Shown piece after piece: positions 24,846 to 34,076 of a stretch of DNA of 64,000 nt. Under the pieces are notes generated by a model, which was not told the origin of the DNA, ran no database searches, and saw only the letters and a list, made by a program, of their open reading frames with translations. This DNA comes from Clostridia bacterium. GTDB taxonomy: Bacteria; Bacillota; Clostridia; Christensenellales; Aristaeellaceae. Each line of letters begins with the position of its first letter. Positions within the stretch are counted from its first letter, which is position 1. The stretch spans positions 1 through 64,000 of the forward strand of contig JAFUZM010000176.1 in the NCBI GenBank assembly GCA_017476605.1, given 5' to 3'. A program made the position numbers and the translations under genes.

Positions 24846-26180
24846 TCAATGCTCGTTTCTGAGTGCCTCAATGCGTTCACTCAGGCGATCATACAGCGCC
24901 ATTTCCGAATCAATTCCCTGCTTTTCGGAAATGATGCACAGCTGCCAAAGGCATTCCCCAATTTCGCGTCCGGTCATTGGGCTTTTCCCGGAAAGGATTT
25001 CTATAAGACGTTTCCTGGCCAGCAAGTCATCTAATTCTTTCCTGTTTGCCACTGCCTCCCGCTTCAGTGCCTTCTGGGTCCGAAGCAAAATCGGCAGTGT
25101 TCCGGGAAGATCGCTCACACGTTCATAAGCACTCTGATCGCCGCGTTCTTTCTCCTTTGCATGTTCCCAGACAACAGCGGTTGCCTCCGGCGTTCCGGCC
25201 TTTGCTGTTCCAAACACATGCTCATGGCGCATAATCATCTTTTTTGTCACCGCACTGGTCACATCGCGCTCAGTAAACGCACGGTGTTCTGCGCCAATCT
25301 GTGCATTGAGCACAATCTGAAGAAGAACGTCTCCAAGTTCATCTGCGATCTTCTCCGGATCATCTTCCCCCATCGCCTCTGCAGCCTCACACGCTTCCTC
25401 AATCATATACCGCCGAAGCGATTGATGCGTCTGTGCCCGATCCCACGGGCAGCCGTCAGGCGAGCGTAAATAGGCAATAATGCTGACAAAGTCCTCGTAG
25501 CTCGCCCTTGTTCTGTGCAAAACATCAATTTCCGGGACAAAAACAGCCGTGCGATGATCGTAATGTTCCTGGCGGTCCAGATCATAAAGGTGAATCCGTT
25601 TTACCTCAGGAAACGGAACCCCTGCATTTGAAAAGAACAGGATTTCCGTATCATCCTCATAAATATCCGCCAGCCAGAGCTTCACCTCGGATGCCAGAAT
25701 CGCATCATTGATTTCGCAGATGATCTGTGGCTCCGAATACACCGGATGCTCCAGGGACATGGCATAATAGATATGGACACGGTCCATGGGAACGCCTGCA
25801 TTGACTTTTACATTTTCTGCCAGCGTAACACCGGGTAAAATCCGCAGTGTTAGCCAGTCCGGGCAAAGAGAAAAGATGGCATGAACCGTCGCATCTCCTG
25901 CCGGGTCGCTGACGGCATACACAAGGTCCCCTTTCTCGGCTTTCCCAATGAGATACGTTGCGGCTTTCTCTGAAAGTTCCTCAAAGTCCTCCGCATCCTC
26001 ATAAAAGGCATCCAGCGACTCAAAGGAAATCTGTTCCTTTTGAAGAAAAGGAACCGCATCATGCTTTGCGGTCCTTAAATACAGATGGTTCGCCTTTCTG
26101 AGTTCTTCAAGTGCACCAAGCGTAAGAAAGCTGGCATCGTCCGGGCCAAGCGGGACAATCGTCATCTGTCGCTTATCCAT
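24846..26180 (-). CDS. mazG: MazG: tetrapyrrole-methylase-like domain fused to NTP pyrophosphohydrolase
   Basis: 444 residues from the ATG at 26178-26180, overlapping the upstream glycosyltransferase by 8 nt; GGTGA lies upstream. The N-terminal half is a tetrapyrrole (corrin) methylase-like domain (MTIVPLGPDDASFLTLGALE, AVSDPAGDATVHAI), and the C-terminal half is MazG with the substrate motif SPDGCPWDRAQTHQSLR and the metal motif EEACEAAEA then DELGDVLLQI. This YabN-type fusion is common in Firmicutes. It hydrolyses non-canonical or excess NTPs. Confidence 0.93.
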   Translation of the reverse strand: MDKRQMTIVPLGPDDASFLTLGALEELRKANHLYLRTAKHDAVPFLQKEQISFESLDAFYEDAEDFEELSEKAATYLIGKAEKGDLVYAVSDPAGDATVHAIFSLCPDWLTLRILPGVTLAENVKVNAGVPMDRVHIYYAMSLEHPVYSEPQIICEINDAILASEVKLWLADIYEDDTEILFFSNAGVPFPEVKRIHLYDLDRQEHYDHRTAVFVPEIDVLHRTRASYEDFVSIIAYLRSPDGCPWDRAQTHQSLRRYMIEEACEAAEAMGEDDPEKIADELGDVLLQIVLNAQIGAEHRAFTERDVTSAVTKKMIMRHEHVFGTAKAGTPEATAVVWEHAKEKERGDQSAYERVSDLPGTLPILLRTQKALKREAVANRKELDDLLARKRLIEILSGKSPMTGREIGECLWQLCIISEKQGIDSEMALYDRLSERIEALRNEH

Positions 26181-27147
26181 TTTTTTCACCATTGCTGTCA
26201 AGAACACTCTCTATGATGAACCGCGGACGACGCTTTGTCTCATTGTAAATCTTACCGATATACTCACCGACAATGCCAAGTGCCAGAAGCTGAATGCCGC
26301 CTAGCATCCAGATGGACGCCATAAGGCTGGACCAGCCGGAGGTCGATCTGCCGGCAAATTTTGTGATAACGGCATAAATAAACATGATCAGGCTGCACAG
26401 GAAAATAAAGATTCCTGCAAACAGAACAAGCCGAATCGGCTTGACGGAAAATGAGGTGATGCCGTCCGCTGCAAACGCAATCATCTTTTTAAGCGGATAT
26501 TTGCTTTCCCCTGCAAAACGCTCCGCGCGCTCATAGGTAACCGTTGTGGAGGGGAAGCCCACCTGTGGGACAATGCCGCGCAGGAAAAGATTGACCTCGC
26601 CGAATTCCATGAGTGCTTCAAGCGCTCTGCGGCTCATGAGACGATAGTCGGCATGGTTAAATACGATGTCCACTCCAAGGGCCTGCATGATCTTATAAAA
26701 GCCCTCAGCGGTAAACCGCTTAAAGAAGGTGTCGCTTTCCCGTTTGCTCCGCACGCCGTAAACAACATCAAATCCGTTGTGGTAGGCATCAATCATGGCA
26801 TCCACGGCATTGATGTCATCCTGAAGATCAGCATCCATGGAAATGACGATATCCGCCCGGGTAACTGCCGTGCTGAGGCCTGCCAGCAATGCATTCTGAT
26901 GCCCCCGGTTACGGGACAGATTGACACCCGAAAAGACATCGGGCTCCCGCTCATGCAGCCTTGAAATGATGGGCCATGTCTCATCCTTCGATCCATCATT
27001 GACAAACAGAATTCTGGAGCCTGCCCCGATTTTCCCTTTTTCTATCAGGCTTTTCAGCTTTTCCTTGAGACGCCGGCTGGTCTCCGGCAGCACTTCCTGT
27101 TCTTTATAGCAGGGTACAACAATATAGAGTGTATCAGCGTTTCCCAA
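26173..27147 (-). CDS. Family 2 glycosyltransferase, polyprenyl-phosphate type
   Basis: 324 residues from a TTG codon at 27145-27147. That start is chosen because GGGAGGAAAT lies 8 nt upstream; the ATG at 27183 is deeper inside the preceding gene and lacks a site. GT-A domain: LYIVVPCYKEQEVLPE at the N-terminus and the nucleotide/metal motif SMDADLQDDINAVD. Two C-terminal membrane helices follow (about residues 225-290). This is the DPM1/GtrB architecture: it loads a sugar onto undecaprenyl phosphate at the inner face. It could supply the GtrII- and GT-C-type transferases in this window. Confidence 0.88.
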   Translation of the reverse strand: MGNADTLYIVVPCYKEQEVLPETSRRLKEKLKSLIEKGKIGAGSRILFVNDGSKDETWPIISRLHEREPDVFSGVNLSRNRGHQNALLAGLSTAVTRADIVISMDADLQDDINAVDAMIDAYHNGFDVVYGVRSKRESDTFFKRFTAEGFYKIMQALGVDIVFNHADYRLMSRRALEALMEFGEVNLFLRGIVPQVGFPSTTVTYERAERFAGESKYPLKKMIAFAADGITSFSVKPIRLVLFAGIFIFLCSLIMFIYAVITKFAGRSTSGWSSLMASIWMLGGIQLLALGIVGEYIGKIYNETKRRPRFIIESVLDSNGEKNG

Positions 27148-27979
27148 CTGTATTTCCTCCCACGACGTCCTCACTTGGTGCACGATTCGGATTGAGCAAA
27201 GTGTCTCTCAGGCTTGCCAGATCCGCTGAACTGCGCGAAAGCGCACTCGCAGCACCGCTGAGCATTTTATCCGACTGAATATACGCCTGTGAATAGATCT
27301 GATTGGCGTCCTTCTGTGCTTTATCCCGAATCTCTATTGCAAAAGCATTTGCCCGACGTACAATTTCCGTTTCCATCACCATCTGCTGCTGCATCGTCTG
27401 ACCGGATTTCACAATCGCTTCTGCCTGAATATGTGCATCCTCTAAGATTTTATTTGCTGTGTTTGCAGCCTCCTGCCGAATCCTCTGGCTGTATTCATCC
27501 GCCTCTTTGCGGGTGTTTCTCCGGTACGTATCTGCCTCTGCTGTTGTTTTTTCTTTATATTCGTTTGCCTCCCGGATGGCTCTTGACGCCGTCCGTTCCG
27601 CTTCCGTCTTAATGCTGTCTTCCAGTGCAATGATGTTTTCTGCCTGCCCGAGAGAACGCTGAATGGCAACCTTAAGCTGGCCGATCAGGTCTTCCAGTTC
27701 ATTGGGATGGATAAAGCAGAGGTTTTTGACCACCGGCATGCGTATTGCATCCGCCACCATATCCTCAAGATAATCCGCTACTCTGTGAAGCTCCTCAATG
27801 CCTTCCTTGTTAATGGATGGATACGGATCGTCCGAATCAGGCGCTTCCCCGCTTTGTGTCTGCCTGGGTTCCTCCTGCGTCACTGGCCGTACACGACGAA
27901 TCGTCGGCTCATTAATCGGACTCGCATCCATCTGAGGAATATCATTCCGAATCTCCTGCTCTAAATTTCTTTCATCCAT
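27134..27979 (-). CDS. Coiled-coil protein, V-ATPase subunit H-like
   Basis: 281 residues from the ATG at 27977-27979, with GGGAGGAAAT upstream; a longer frame to 28183 overlaps coaD. There is an acidic/Pro-rich N-terminus (1-55), then a long Ala/Glu/Lys/Arg-rich coiled coil (about 100-240) and a Ser-rich tail. The helical part resembles DivIVA-like or H-subunit-like proteins found after coaD in Clostridia. The function is unknown; membrane or septum scaffolding is only a guess. Gene order coaD, this gene and GT2 suggests co-transcription. Confidence 0.65.
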   Translation of the reverse strand: MDERNLEQEIRNDIPQMDASPINEPTIRRVRPVTQEEPRQTQSGEAPDSDDPYPSINKEGIEELHRVADYLEDMVADAIRMPVVKNLCFIHPNELEDLIGQLKVAIQRSLGQAENIIALEDSIKTEAERTASRAIREANEYKEKTTAEADTYRRNTRKEADEYSQRIRQEAANTANKILEDAHIQAEAIVKSGQTMQQQMVMETEIVRRANAFAIEIRDKAQKDANQIYSQAYIQSDKMLSGAASALSRSSADLASLRDTLLNPNRAPSEDVVGGNTVGKR

Positions 27980-27998
27980 TGTGATTTCCTCCCTGCAC

Positions 27999-28535
27999 TC
28001 AATTGCCTTTTCCTTCAAAGTGCTCTCCGGCATCTTCCCTGTTGTCTGTCTGTTCTCTTTTATTATTTGCAAGCGCTGCCTGTATGGACCCGGCCAGTCC
28101 CGGCGGAACCATTTTTGATATATCCCCGCCAAAGGACGCGATTTCCCGAACAATGCTCGAGGAAATATAGGCATATTCATCATCCGCCGTCAGCAGGATC
28201 GTCTCAATTCCGCTGAGCATCTTGTTGATGTGCGCCATATGGAATTCGCTTTCAAAATCTCCGAGAGGTCTTACGCCTCTTACGACCGCATCCGCCTGAT
28301 ATTGTTTTGCACACTCAACCAGCAGCCCGGTATGACTCACAACGGTGACATTCCCAAGTTCCCGGCAGGCCTCTTTTAAGAACGCCACCCGTTCCTCTCT
28401 TGAAAATGCTGCCTTTTTCCCCGGATTGATCATCACCGCCACGACAACATGCTCCGCAAGCGCTGAAATCCGTCGGATCAGATGCATATGTCCAATGGTC
28501 ACAGGATCAAAGCTGCCTCCAAACAATACCCTCAT
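27999..28535 (-). CDS. coaD: Pantetheine-phosphate adenylyltransferase
   Basis: 178 residues. It catalyses the penultimate step of coenzyme A synthesis, joining phosphopantetheine and ATP. The nucleotidyltransferase signature GGSFDPVTIGHMHLI is at residues 5-19, and the C-terminal ISSSIVREIA block is present. The C-terminus is about 15 residues longer and polar. It overlaps rsmD by 4 nt, the classic rsmD-coaD pair. Confidence 0.95.
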   Translation of the reverse strand: MRVLFGGSFDPVTIGHMHLIRRISALAEHVVVAVMINPGKKAAFSREERVAFLKEACRELGNVTVVSHTGLLVECAKQYQADAVVRGVRPLGDFESEFHMAHINKMLSGIETILLTADDEYAYISSSIVREIASFGGDISKMVPPGLAGSIQAALANNKREQTDNREDAGEHFEGKGN

Positions 28536-29113
28536 CTTTCTTCCTCCGACGCGCTGCGTTCTTCCTGTCTGCAGCTTACGAATGATATTTCCGTATCCCC
28601 GTATTTCTTGACACGTGTCACCGCAAACCGTTCATCCAATACCGGCATCTGCCCTGCCCTATGCTCAATCACCAGCATGCAGTCCCGGCAAAGCAGCCCG
28701 GCATCCAGCAACTTCCCGCATATTTCACCGGTCTCCGTCATCCGATAGGGCGGATCCAGGAACACGAGATCAAACGTCGCCGATTCTCTTGACAGAAGAT
28801 CAATCGCAACCCGGTAATCTTTTTGAATCAGTCTGCACCGCTCCGCGCAGCGAACGGCCTCAATGTTCTTTTTAATCGCCGCACATGCCGCCCGATCCAT
28901 ATCAACCATGACAGCACTTTCTGCTCCGCGACTGATGCATTCCAGTGACAGGGCACCTGTCCCTGCAAACAAGTCGAGAACACGGGCATCCATTACCCGG
29001 GCATTCAGTATATTGAAAAGCGATTCACGAACATAATCCTGTGTTGGTCTGGTGTTCTGACCTGCGGGGGCAACCAGTGTGCGCCCTCTCGCCTCACCCG
29101 CAATAATTCGCAT
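28532..29113 (-). CDS. rsmD: 16S rRNA (guanine966-N2)-methyltransferase
   Basis: 193 residues. It methylates G966 of 16S rRNA during 30S assembly using S-adenosylmethionine. It starts MRIIAGEARGRTL, has the AdoMet motif VLDLFAGTGALSLECISRGA and the catalytic LDPPYRM motif. coaD overlaps its end by 4 nt. Confidence 0.95.
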   Translation of the reverse strand: MRIIAGEARGRTLVAPAGQNTRPTQDYVRESLFNILNARVMDARVLDLFAGTGALSLECISRGAESAVMVDMDRAACAAIKKNIEAVRCAERCRLIQKDYRVAIDLLSRESATFDLVFLDPPYRMTETGEICGKLLDAGLLCRDCMLVIEHRAGQMPVLDERFAVTRVKKYGDTEISFVSCRQEERSASEEER

Positions 29114-29126
29114 GTTTTGGATCCTT

Positions 29127-29972
29127 TTAGATCAAACGATTCTTTTCATCCTCGCGGTCATTGCGCTGTCCATAGTGCACCTCTGCACCCGAGCACGTCA
29201 GTTCCTCCGCAAGAGAACGTTTCTGTGCCTTTTTGACGGCCACCTTCTTGGCTTTCCGCTGTTTCCTTGCCAGAATTGCCTGGCGGCGCGGTCCCTGAAG
29301 ATACCCGACGATATACCCCAGTGGATACAGCAGGAAAAACAGAGGAAGCGTCTGGTCGATGAGATGGGACTGCCTCAGTGGATCCGGGAAAAGGTTGACA
29401 TAGACCATGCCAAATACCCGCGCTGCCAGGCGAACCCAGTCGCTCATTCCCATACTCTCTTCCCTGAGATATGCCCCCAGGGGGGCCATGATATCGCTGC
29501 GTGCTCCATAGCTTTGCGTCAGCCATGCAGGAAGATCCTGAAGCGTATAGGTGTACGCTTTGCTGCCAAGGCTTGCAATCACTGCAAGTATGATGGGAAT
29601 GGCAAACGTGATTCCGGCAGCCACAACTGCCCGAAGGATGCTGTAGCAGGCTGCATCATCCTCTTTCATCACGTGCTGGTTTTCCTTTTCCGCTTTCTCC
29701 ACACGACGGCTGACCTCTGTATCTGCAACGCCCGTATTGATTCCATCATTATAATACAAAAGCGTCATTCCGGAAATAATCAGAATGCTGAGAAGTGAAA
29801 CAAGCCATGGGATTCCGATTGCCTGCAGGCCGGAAAACATGAGCCCGATGACGGTTGTTGCAAAAAGCAGCACGATCAGCTTTCGAATCCGTTCCTCCAG
29901 CTTTTTCTGCCACGCATTGGCCCGCCTTACCGGTGCAACCCTGACCGGCTTTTTACCCTTTGACGTATTCAT
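29127..29972 (-). CDS. Membrane protein of unknown function
   Basis: 281 residues. A basic N-terminus (1-30) is followed by two closely spaced helices (about 32-75), a helix near 115-135, a helix near 210-230, and a Lys/Arg-rich then polar C-terminal tail of about 50 residues. No motif is recognised. The C-terminal tail is basic enough to bind RNA, the membrane surface or the ribosome, but this is inference. It overlaps alr by 4 nt and lies 13 nt before rsmD. Confidence 0.65.
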   Translation of the reverse strand: MNTSKGKKPVRVAPVRRANAWQKKLEERIRKLIVLLFATTVIGLMFSGLQAIGIPWLVSLLSILIISGMTLLYYNDGINTGVADTEVSRRVEKAEKENQHVMKEDDAACYSILRAVVAAGITFAIPIILAVIASLGSKAYTYTLQDLPAWLTQSYGARSDIMAPLGAYLREESMGMSDWVRLAARVFGMVYVNLFPDPLRQSHLIDQTLPLFFLLYPLGYIVGYLQGPRRQAILARKQRKAKKVAVKKAQKRSLAEELTCSGAEVHYGQRNDREDEKNRLI

Positions 29973-31096
29973 ACTGTTTCCTTTTGCTCTTGATTGATAT
30001 AGACACGCGGTACCCGTGCCGATGGCGAGCAGAGCACCTCATATGAAATGGTTCCAAGCAATCCTGCGATCTCCTCTGCGGAGATTTCCTCATCACCCTG
30101 CTGGCCCATTAAAACCACCTCATCCCCCACAGATGCCTCCGGGATTTCGCTTACATCCACCATGATCTGGTCCATGCATACCCGTCCCAGAATCGGTGCA
30201 CGTCTGCCCCGAACCAGCACGGACCCTTTTAAGGACAGTCCACGGTCATATCCATCCGCATATCCCACCGGAACGGTCATCACCCGTGTTGGCTTTTTAG
30301 CCTCAAACAGTCCACCGTAGCTCACACGCTCGCCCGCTTCAATTGTCTTTACCAGAACGCCGCGCGTGATCCAGCGCATTGCATGCATGAGTCCGGATAC
30401 CCCCGGCACCGGCGGATAGCCGTAAAGTGCAATTCCGCCTCGCACCATATCCGCATGTATCTCCGGCCAGCAGAAAATGGACGCTGTATTTGCAGCATGG
30501 TGAATCAGTGGCTTGCCATACACGGCATCTATTGCCTCACACATCGCTTTGAATCTGGCAATTTGCTGATGCGTCCCCGTGGGATCCTCCTCATCTGCCG
30601 TTGCCATATGAGTAAAGCAGCCGGTAAGAAGCAGTCCGGGGGTTGCATCAATTTTTGCCGCCAGCCGTGCGGCCTCCTCCGGCGTCCTCACACCAATCCG
30701 GCACATTCCGGTATCCAGGCCGATTTGCAGCTTTGCATTTCCCCGGCAACGTGCCGCTGCCGCCGCAAAGGCATCCACCATGAGATCATCAAAGACCACC
30801 TGAGTAAGATCGTTTTCAATGATGGCCATGGTTGCGCCCGGTTCCGTTCCGCCCAGAATCAGAATGGGCACATCAATGCCAGATTCCCGCAGTTCGATTC
30901 CCTCCTCAGGAATCGCGACAGCCAGCCAGTCTGCCCCTGCCTCAAGTGCTGCCCTTGCCACCGGAACCGCACCATGCCCATAGGCATTGGCCTTTACAAC
31001 TGCCAGAAAGCGTGCATCTCCGCTAAAGGATTTCATCACCCGTACATTGTTCCGAATGGCTTCAAGATTGATTTCACAATAATTGGTTCTAAACAT
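29969..31096 (-). CDS. alr: Alanine racemase
   Basis: 375 residues. This PLP enzyme makes D-alanine for peptidoglycan. The PLP lysine lies in FLAVVKANAYGHGAVPVARA (Lys about 34), and the catalytic Tyr of the second half is in GERVSYGGLF. LGRVCMDQIMVDVS is also typical. The N-terminal barrel and C-terminal beta domain are complete. Its end overlaps the next membrane-protein gene by 4 nt. Confidence 0.96.
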   Translation of the reverse strand: MFRTNYCEINLEAIRNNVRVMKSFSGDARFLAVVKANAYGHGAVPVARAALEAGADWLAVAIPEEGIELRESGIDVPILILGGTEPGATMAIIENDLTQVVFDDLMVDAFAAAAARCRGNAKLQIGLDTGMCRIGVRTPEEAARLAAKIDATPGLLLTGCFTHMATADEEDPTGTHQQIARFKAMCEAIDAVYGKPLIHHAANTASIFCWPEIHADMVRGGIALYGYPPVPGVSGLMHAMRWITRGVLVKTIEAGERVSYGGLFEAKKPTRVMTVPVGYADGYDRGLSLKGSVLVRGRRAPILGRVCMDQIMVDVSEIPEASVGDEVVLMGQQGDEEISAEEIAGLLGTISYEVLCSPSARVPRVYINQEQKETV

Positions 31097-31280
31097 CAGA
31101 CTGCCTTCTTTTGATCTTTGTTATATGCTTCTGAAATTATACATGAAAAATGTCCACAATAAAAGGGCCATCTTGAGACTTCCCCAAAATTGACCCGGCT
31201 GTATCCCCACAAACGCCTGTGGGCATTCCCAAATTCATCGTCTATGCGCCTGAATCGACATAGGCTTGCAAAGCTTTCAT

Positions 31281-32633
31281 CTACATGGCCAGCCAATCCT
31301 CAATATACCCGCGCCATTCGCTCCCGGTTTCCCGGTTCAGCACCTTAAGAAAATCCTCTTTTCCCGCCAGGCGGCCACTATATTCCTCCACATATACAGA
31401 GAGAACACGACACATCATTTCTCGTCCAACGGCTTCATCCAGGCCAAGCATCATCTCCCCGCCTGCCTCACAGAGCACCTGCAAAAGTTCTGTCCGGTCA
31501 TAAAACATGGAAGCCTCCGCCCCGATGCATACTCCTCTTGGTCTGGTCAGGCGCGTGCTGATCTCAATTTCCTCCCGATGCCGCGCTTCAAACTGTGCCT
31601 CGGTCATCTGTCCTCTCGTGCTGTCAAGTTCCACATAGGCTGCCAGTGTATACGAAAGCCAGGGCGTCCTTTCCATATCGTTTCCCACCTGAACACCAAA
31701 CACCTGTCTTGACAGGAGCTGAATCATCTGGCGTACCAGATTCTCGCCTTTGACGTTTTCACACAGAATTAAACCGGAAAGTGCAAGTCCACCCCGTTCA
31801 CTACATTCTCCAATCGACAGCCCATCCACAGGCTCAAATCCCGCCAGCTGCATCCTTTTTTTCGCCTCTGCATATGCACGCAGGAGTTCATTGGCCCTGG
31901 CGCGTTTCTCTGTCAGAACCATCACCCGGTCCGCCCGGCTCTGCACCATGGTTCCCTTTTGGGCATAGATGGAGAGATCTCTTGCAATTGCCTGCTCAAA
32001 TGTAAACCGGGTCCCCTCTGCAAGAGGCTGAAACTCTGTCAGCTGGCCTCCGGCCAGAACCCCAATACCCGCGGGTACACAGATGGAAACGCGGCTTTCA
32101 AACGCTTCTGCCACCAGTGGCTCCACGATCCCGCTTCCCACGCCTTTCTTCCATGCTCCCTCCGAATGTACCTCCGGTACTGGCAGAATTGCCATCATCT
32201 GTCCTTCATTTTCCGTCAGATTGAGGCTTCCCTCAATCTGCATCTCAATGACAAGCGATTCCCCCTGACGAAAGGGCGTGGCAAAGCGAAGTACGGTGGC
32301 ATCCTCATCGAAATGCGGAAACTGTGGCATTCCATTCACCGTTGCCGAAACAATGCGAACCGCACCCGGATCTGCCTCATTGCCATATACACTAAAGACA
32401 ATCTGGTTTAAGTCTTCCTCATAGAAATTGATCCAGATGACTTTCATGTTTCCCGTAAAATGCCGAAGGGCGTCATCCAGTGTCAGATCGCACTCGATGC
32501 GGTTCCCGGAGCTTATCTCTCCCAGGACAGGCTCCAGGAGAACAATTTCATTTCGGACACTTTTGATCATCATCCATGCCATGAGACATATCACTCCGGC
32601 AAGAATAAGGCCGACCGCTGCTTTTCTGTTCAC
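31281..32633 (-). CDS. Membrane-anchored M1-peptidase homologue lacking zinc ligands
   Basis: 450 residues from a GTG at 32631-32633, with AGAGG upstream; the frame is open to 32720 but without support there. It has one N-terminal anchor (about residues 6-22), then an extracytoplasmic gluzincin-like fold. The region that should be HExxHQxxG reads QLLSRQVFG (about 305-313), followed by VGNDMERTPWLSYTLAAYVE where active M1 proteins have GND...PWLDEGLAxY. Both His ligands, the catalytic Glu and the Glu ligand are all replaced, and the GGMEYP exopeptidase motif reads GGLALSG. The fold is therefore probably retained as a binding or scaffold protein. The partner is unknown. Confidence 0.7.
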   Translation of the reverse strand: MNRKAAVGLILAGVICLMAWMMIKSVRNEIVLLEPVLGEISSGNRIECDLTLDDALRHFTGNMKVIWINFYEEDLNQIVFSVYGNEADPGAVRIVSATVNGMPQFPHFDEDATVLRFATPFRQGESLVIEMQIEGSLNLTENEGQMMAILPVPEVHSEGAWKKGVGSGIVEPLVAEAFESRVSICVPAGIGVLAGGQLTEFQPLAEGTRFTFEQAIARDLSIYAQKGTMVQSRADRVMVLTEKRARANELLRAYAEAKKRMQLAGFEPVDGLSIGECSERGGLALSGLILCENVKGENLVRQMIQLLSRQVFGVQVGNDMERTPWLSYTLAAYVELDSTRGQMTEAQFEARHREEIEISTRLTRPRGVCIGAEASMFYDRTELLQVLCEAGGEMMLGLDEAVGREMMCRVLSVYVEEYSGRLAGKEDFLKVLNRETGSEWRGYIEDWLAM

Positions 32634-32744
32634 GCCTTTTTCCTCTGTGGGTACATTTGTGTGATTGATCCGCCAGGCAATTTTATCAAATACCTGCTCC
32701 GTGATAAAACCATCATGCAAATGCGTTGCACCTCAGTCCGTTTT

Positions 32745-32772
32745 CAAAAAAGCGGAAGGCTTCGCCTTCCGC
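32745..32772 (-). terminator. Terminator after the zinc-ribbon membrane protein
   Basis: 9-bp perfect stem (32752-32760, 32764-32772) with a 3-nt loop and a T7 run on the minus strand (32745-32751). Confidence 0.9.
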
Positions 32773-33189
32773 TTATGCTTTTTTGTCAAATTTCTCTCCG
32801 CATGCACGGCAGGTAATCGTGATATTTCCTGCCCCACGAGGGACTCTCAGCAGCTTTTTACATTTCGGACACGTATAGTAATGGTATTTACGAATATTCT
32901 TTATCCGATTCCACCACTCAACAAGCTTGCGGCGAACGCCGACTGTTTTTTCGAGAAAGATCTTATTCTCATTTGCCCGCTTAAGCCGATCCTTGCTGAA
33001 CATGCGGACGAAGGCCAGGATCAGGATGACATCTGCCAGAATGGTGGTGACTCTGCTGAGCCCGGTGAGGGCACCAATCAGTGTCAGAACCAGTGCCGTA
33101 ATGACCATTGTAAAACCCAGCTGATCCGAACCATACCGTCCGGACATGAAGTGCGACATTTTCTCGCGAATTTTATCTAAAAAACTCAT
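32773..33189 (-). CDS. Small membrane protein with a C-terminal zinc ribbon
   Basis: 138 residues from the ATG at 33187-33189, preceded by GGGAGGAAT; a longer frame to 33219 lacks support. Two membrane helices (about 24-62) are followed by a basic linker and a zinc ribbon, CPKCKKLLRVPRG then CRACGEKF (about 107-132). The fold suggests a membrane-tethered metal- or RNA-binding domain. The function is unknown. A terminator follows directly. Confidence 0.7.
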   Translation of the reverse strand: MSFLDKIREKMSHFMSGRYGSDQLGFTMVITALVLTLIGALTGLSRVTTILADVILILAFVRMFSKDRLKRANENKIFLEKTVGVRRKLVEWWNRIKNIRKYHYYTCPKCKKLLRVPRGAGNITITCRACGEKFDKKA

Positions 33190-33268
33190 AGACTTGATTC
33201 CTCCCAAGGCCATGAACATGGCTGTATTGCCGCTAAAGCATATCCCAGGAAATTCCTCGTGTCAACAG

Positions 33269-34060
33269 TTATTTTGCACCGGTCAGTTCCGGAAGATGCC
33301 TCAGGAAATACCTGTAACCGCCAAGTTCCGCCTCCGCTATGTCCCACTGTCGGGAATTCGATATCTCATCCGGATCATGGGCGTCAATCCCAATCAGAAC
33401 AGGGACACCGGCAGCCATCACCATCTCGAAGAAATCACGATTGGGATAGCTGATTCGATGCGTCACGTTGTAAAGATACCGATCATGCACATTGTATTCC
33501 ATGGGCATTTTGTATTCAAGGCAGGCGGCAATCAGGTCTTTACACGCCGCCTTTGCATCACCATCAAACGGATATCCACCCCGCATGAACAGATCCGGAT
33601 GCGCCAGGTAGACAAACAGTCCGCTTTCAATCCCTGCAACCGCGTCCTTTACATAGAGTCGCAGCTCCTTTGGTGTATGCACGCGCCCAAAGTACATTCC
33701 ATTTTCATCCGAGCGATCATAATGGTTGCCAAGGATCAGATAATCAATGCCTTTTTCTTCTTTGGTTTCGGCAAGCCACGACAGGTAAGCCGGAAAGTAT
33801 TCACACTCAAAGCCCGTCAGAATCCTGATTTTATCCCTGTATTTCGCCCGCAGCTTTGCAACGCTTGAAAGGTAATCCTCTATCTGCGTCACATCCATCC
33901 GCACTCTCGGATTGCGAAACGTGCTCGCATATGGCCATGGCACATGATCCGAAAATCCAAGAATATCAAAGTTTTGCTCAATCGCCGCCAGAACATATGC
34001 CTCATCGCTTCCGCTTGCGTGACCACACCTTGTTGTATGCGTATGATAATTTGCCTTCAC
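33269..34060 (-). CDS. PHP-domain phosphatase, histidinol-phosphatase-like
   Basis: 263 residues from a GTG at 34058-34060 with an AAAGG element upstream; the ATG at 34108 lies inside the preceding gene. Metal-binding blocks appear in PHP order: NYHTHTTRCGHASG, GFSDHVPW, GFECEYFPAY, LGNHYDR, LAHPDLF, EYNVHD and IGIDAHDPDEI. Length and motifs match the HisK/HisJ histidinol-phosphatase family, though other small phosphoesters are possible. No other his gene is nearby. It is co-directional with the amino-acid kinase 17 nt upstream. Confidence 0.82.
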   Translation of the reverse strand: MKANYHTHTTRCGHASGSDEAYVLAAIEQNFDILGFSDHVPWPYASTFRNPRVRMDVTQIEDYLSSVAKLRAKYRDKIRILTGFECEYFPAYLSWLAETKEEKGIDYLILGNHYDRSDENGMYFGRVHTPKELRLYVKDAVAGIESGLFVYLAHPDLFMRGGYPFDGDAKAACKDLIAACLEYKMPMEYNVHDRYLYNVTHRISYPNRDFFEMVMAAGVPVLIGIDAHDPDEISNSRQWDIAEAELGGYRYFLRHLPELTGAK

Positions 34061-34076
34061 TGATGCTGCCTTTCTC

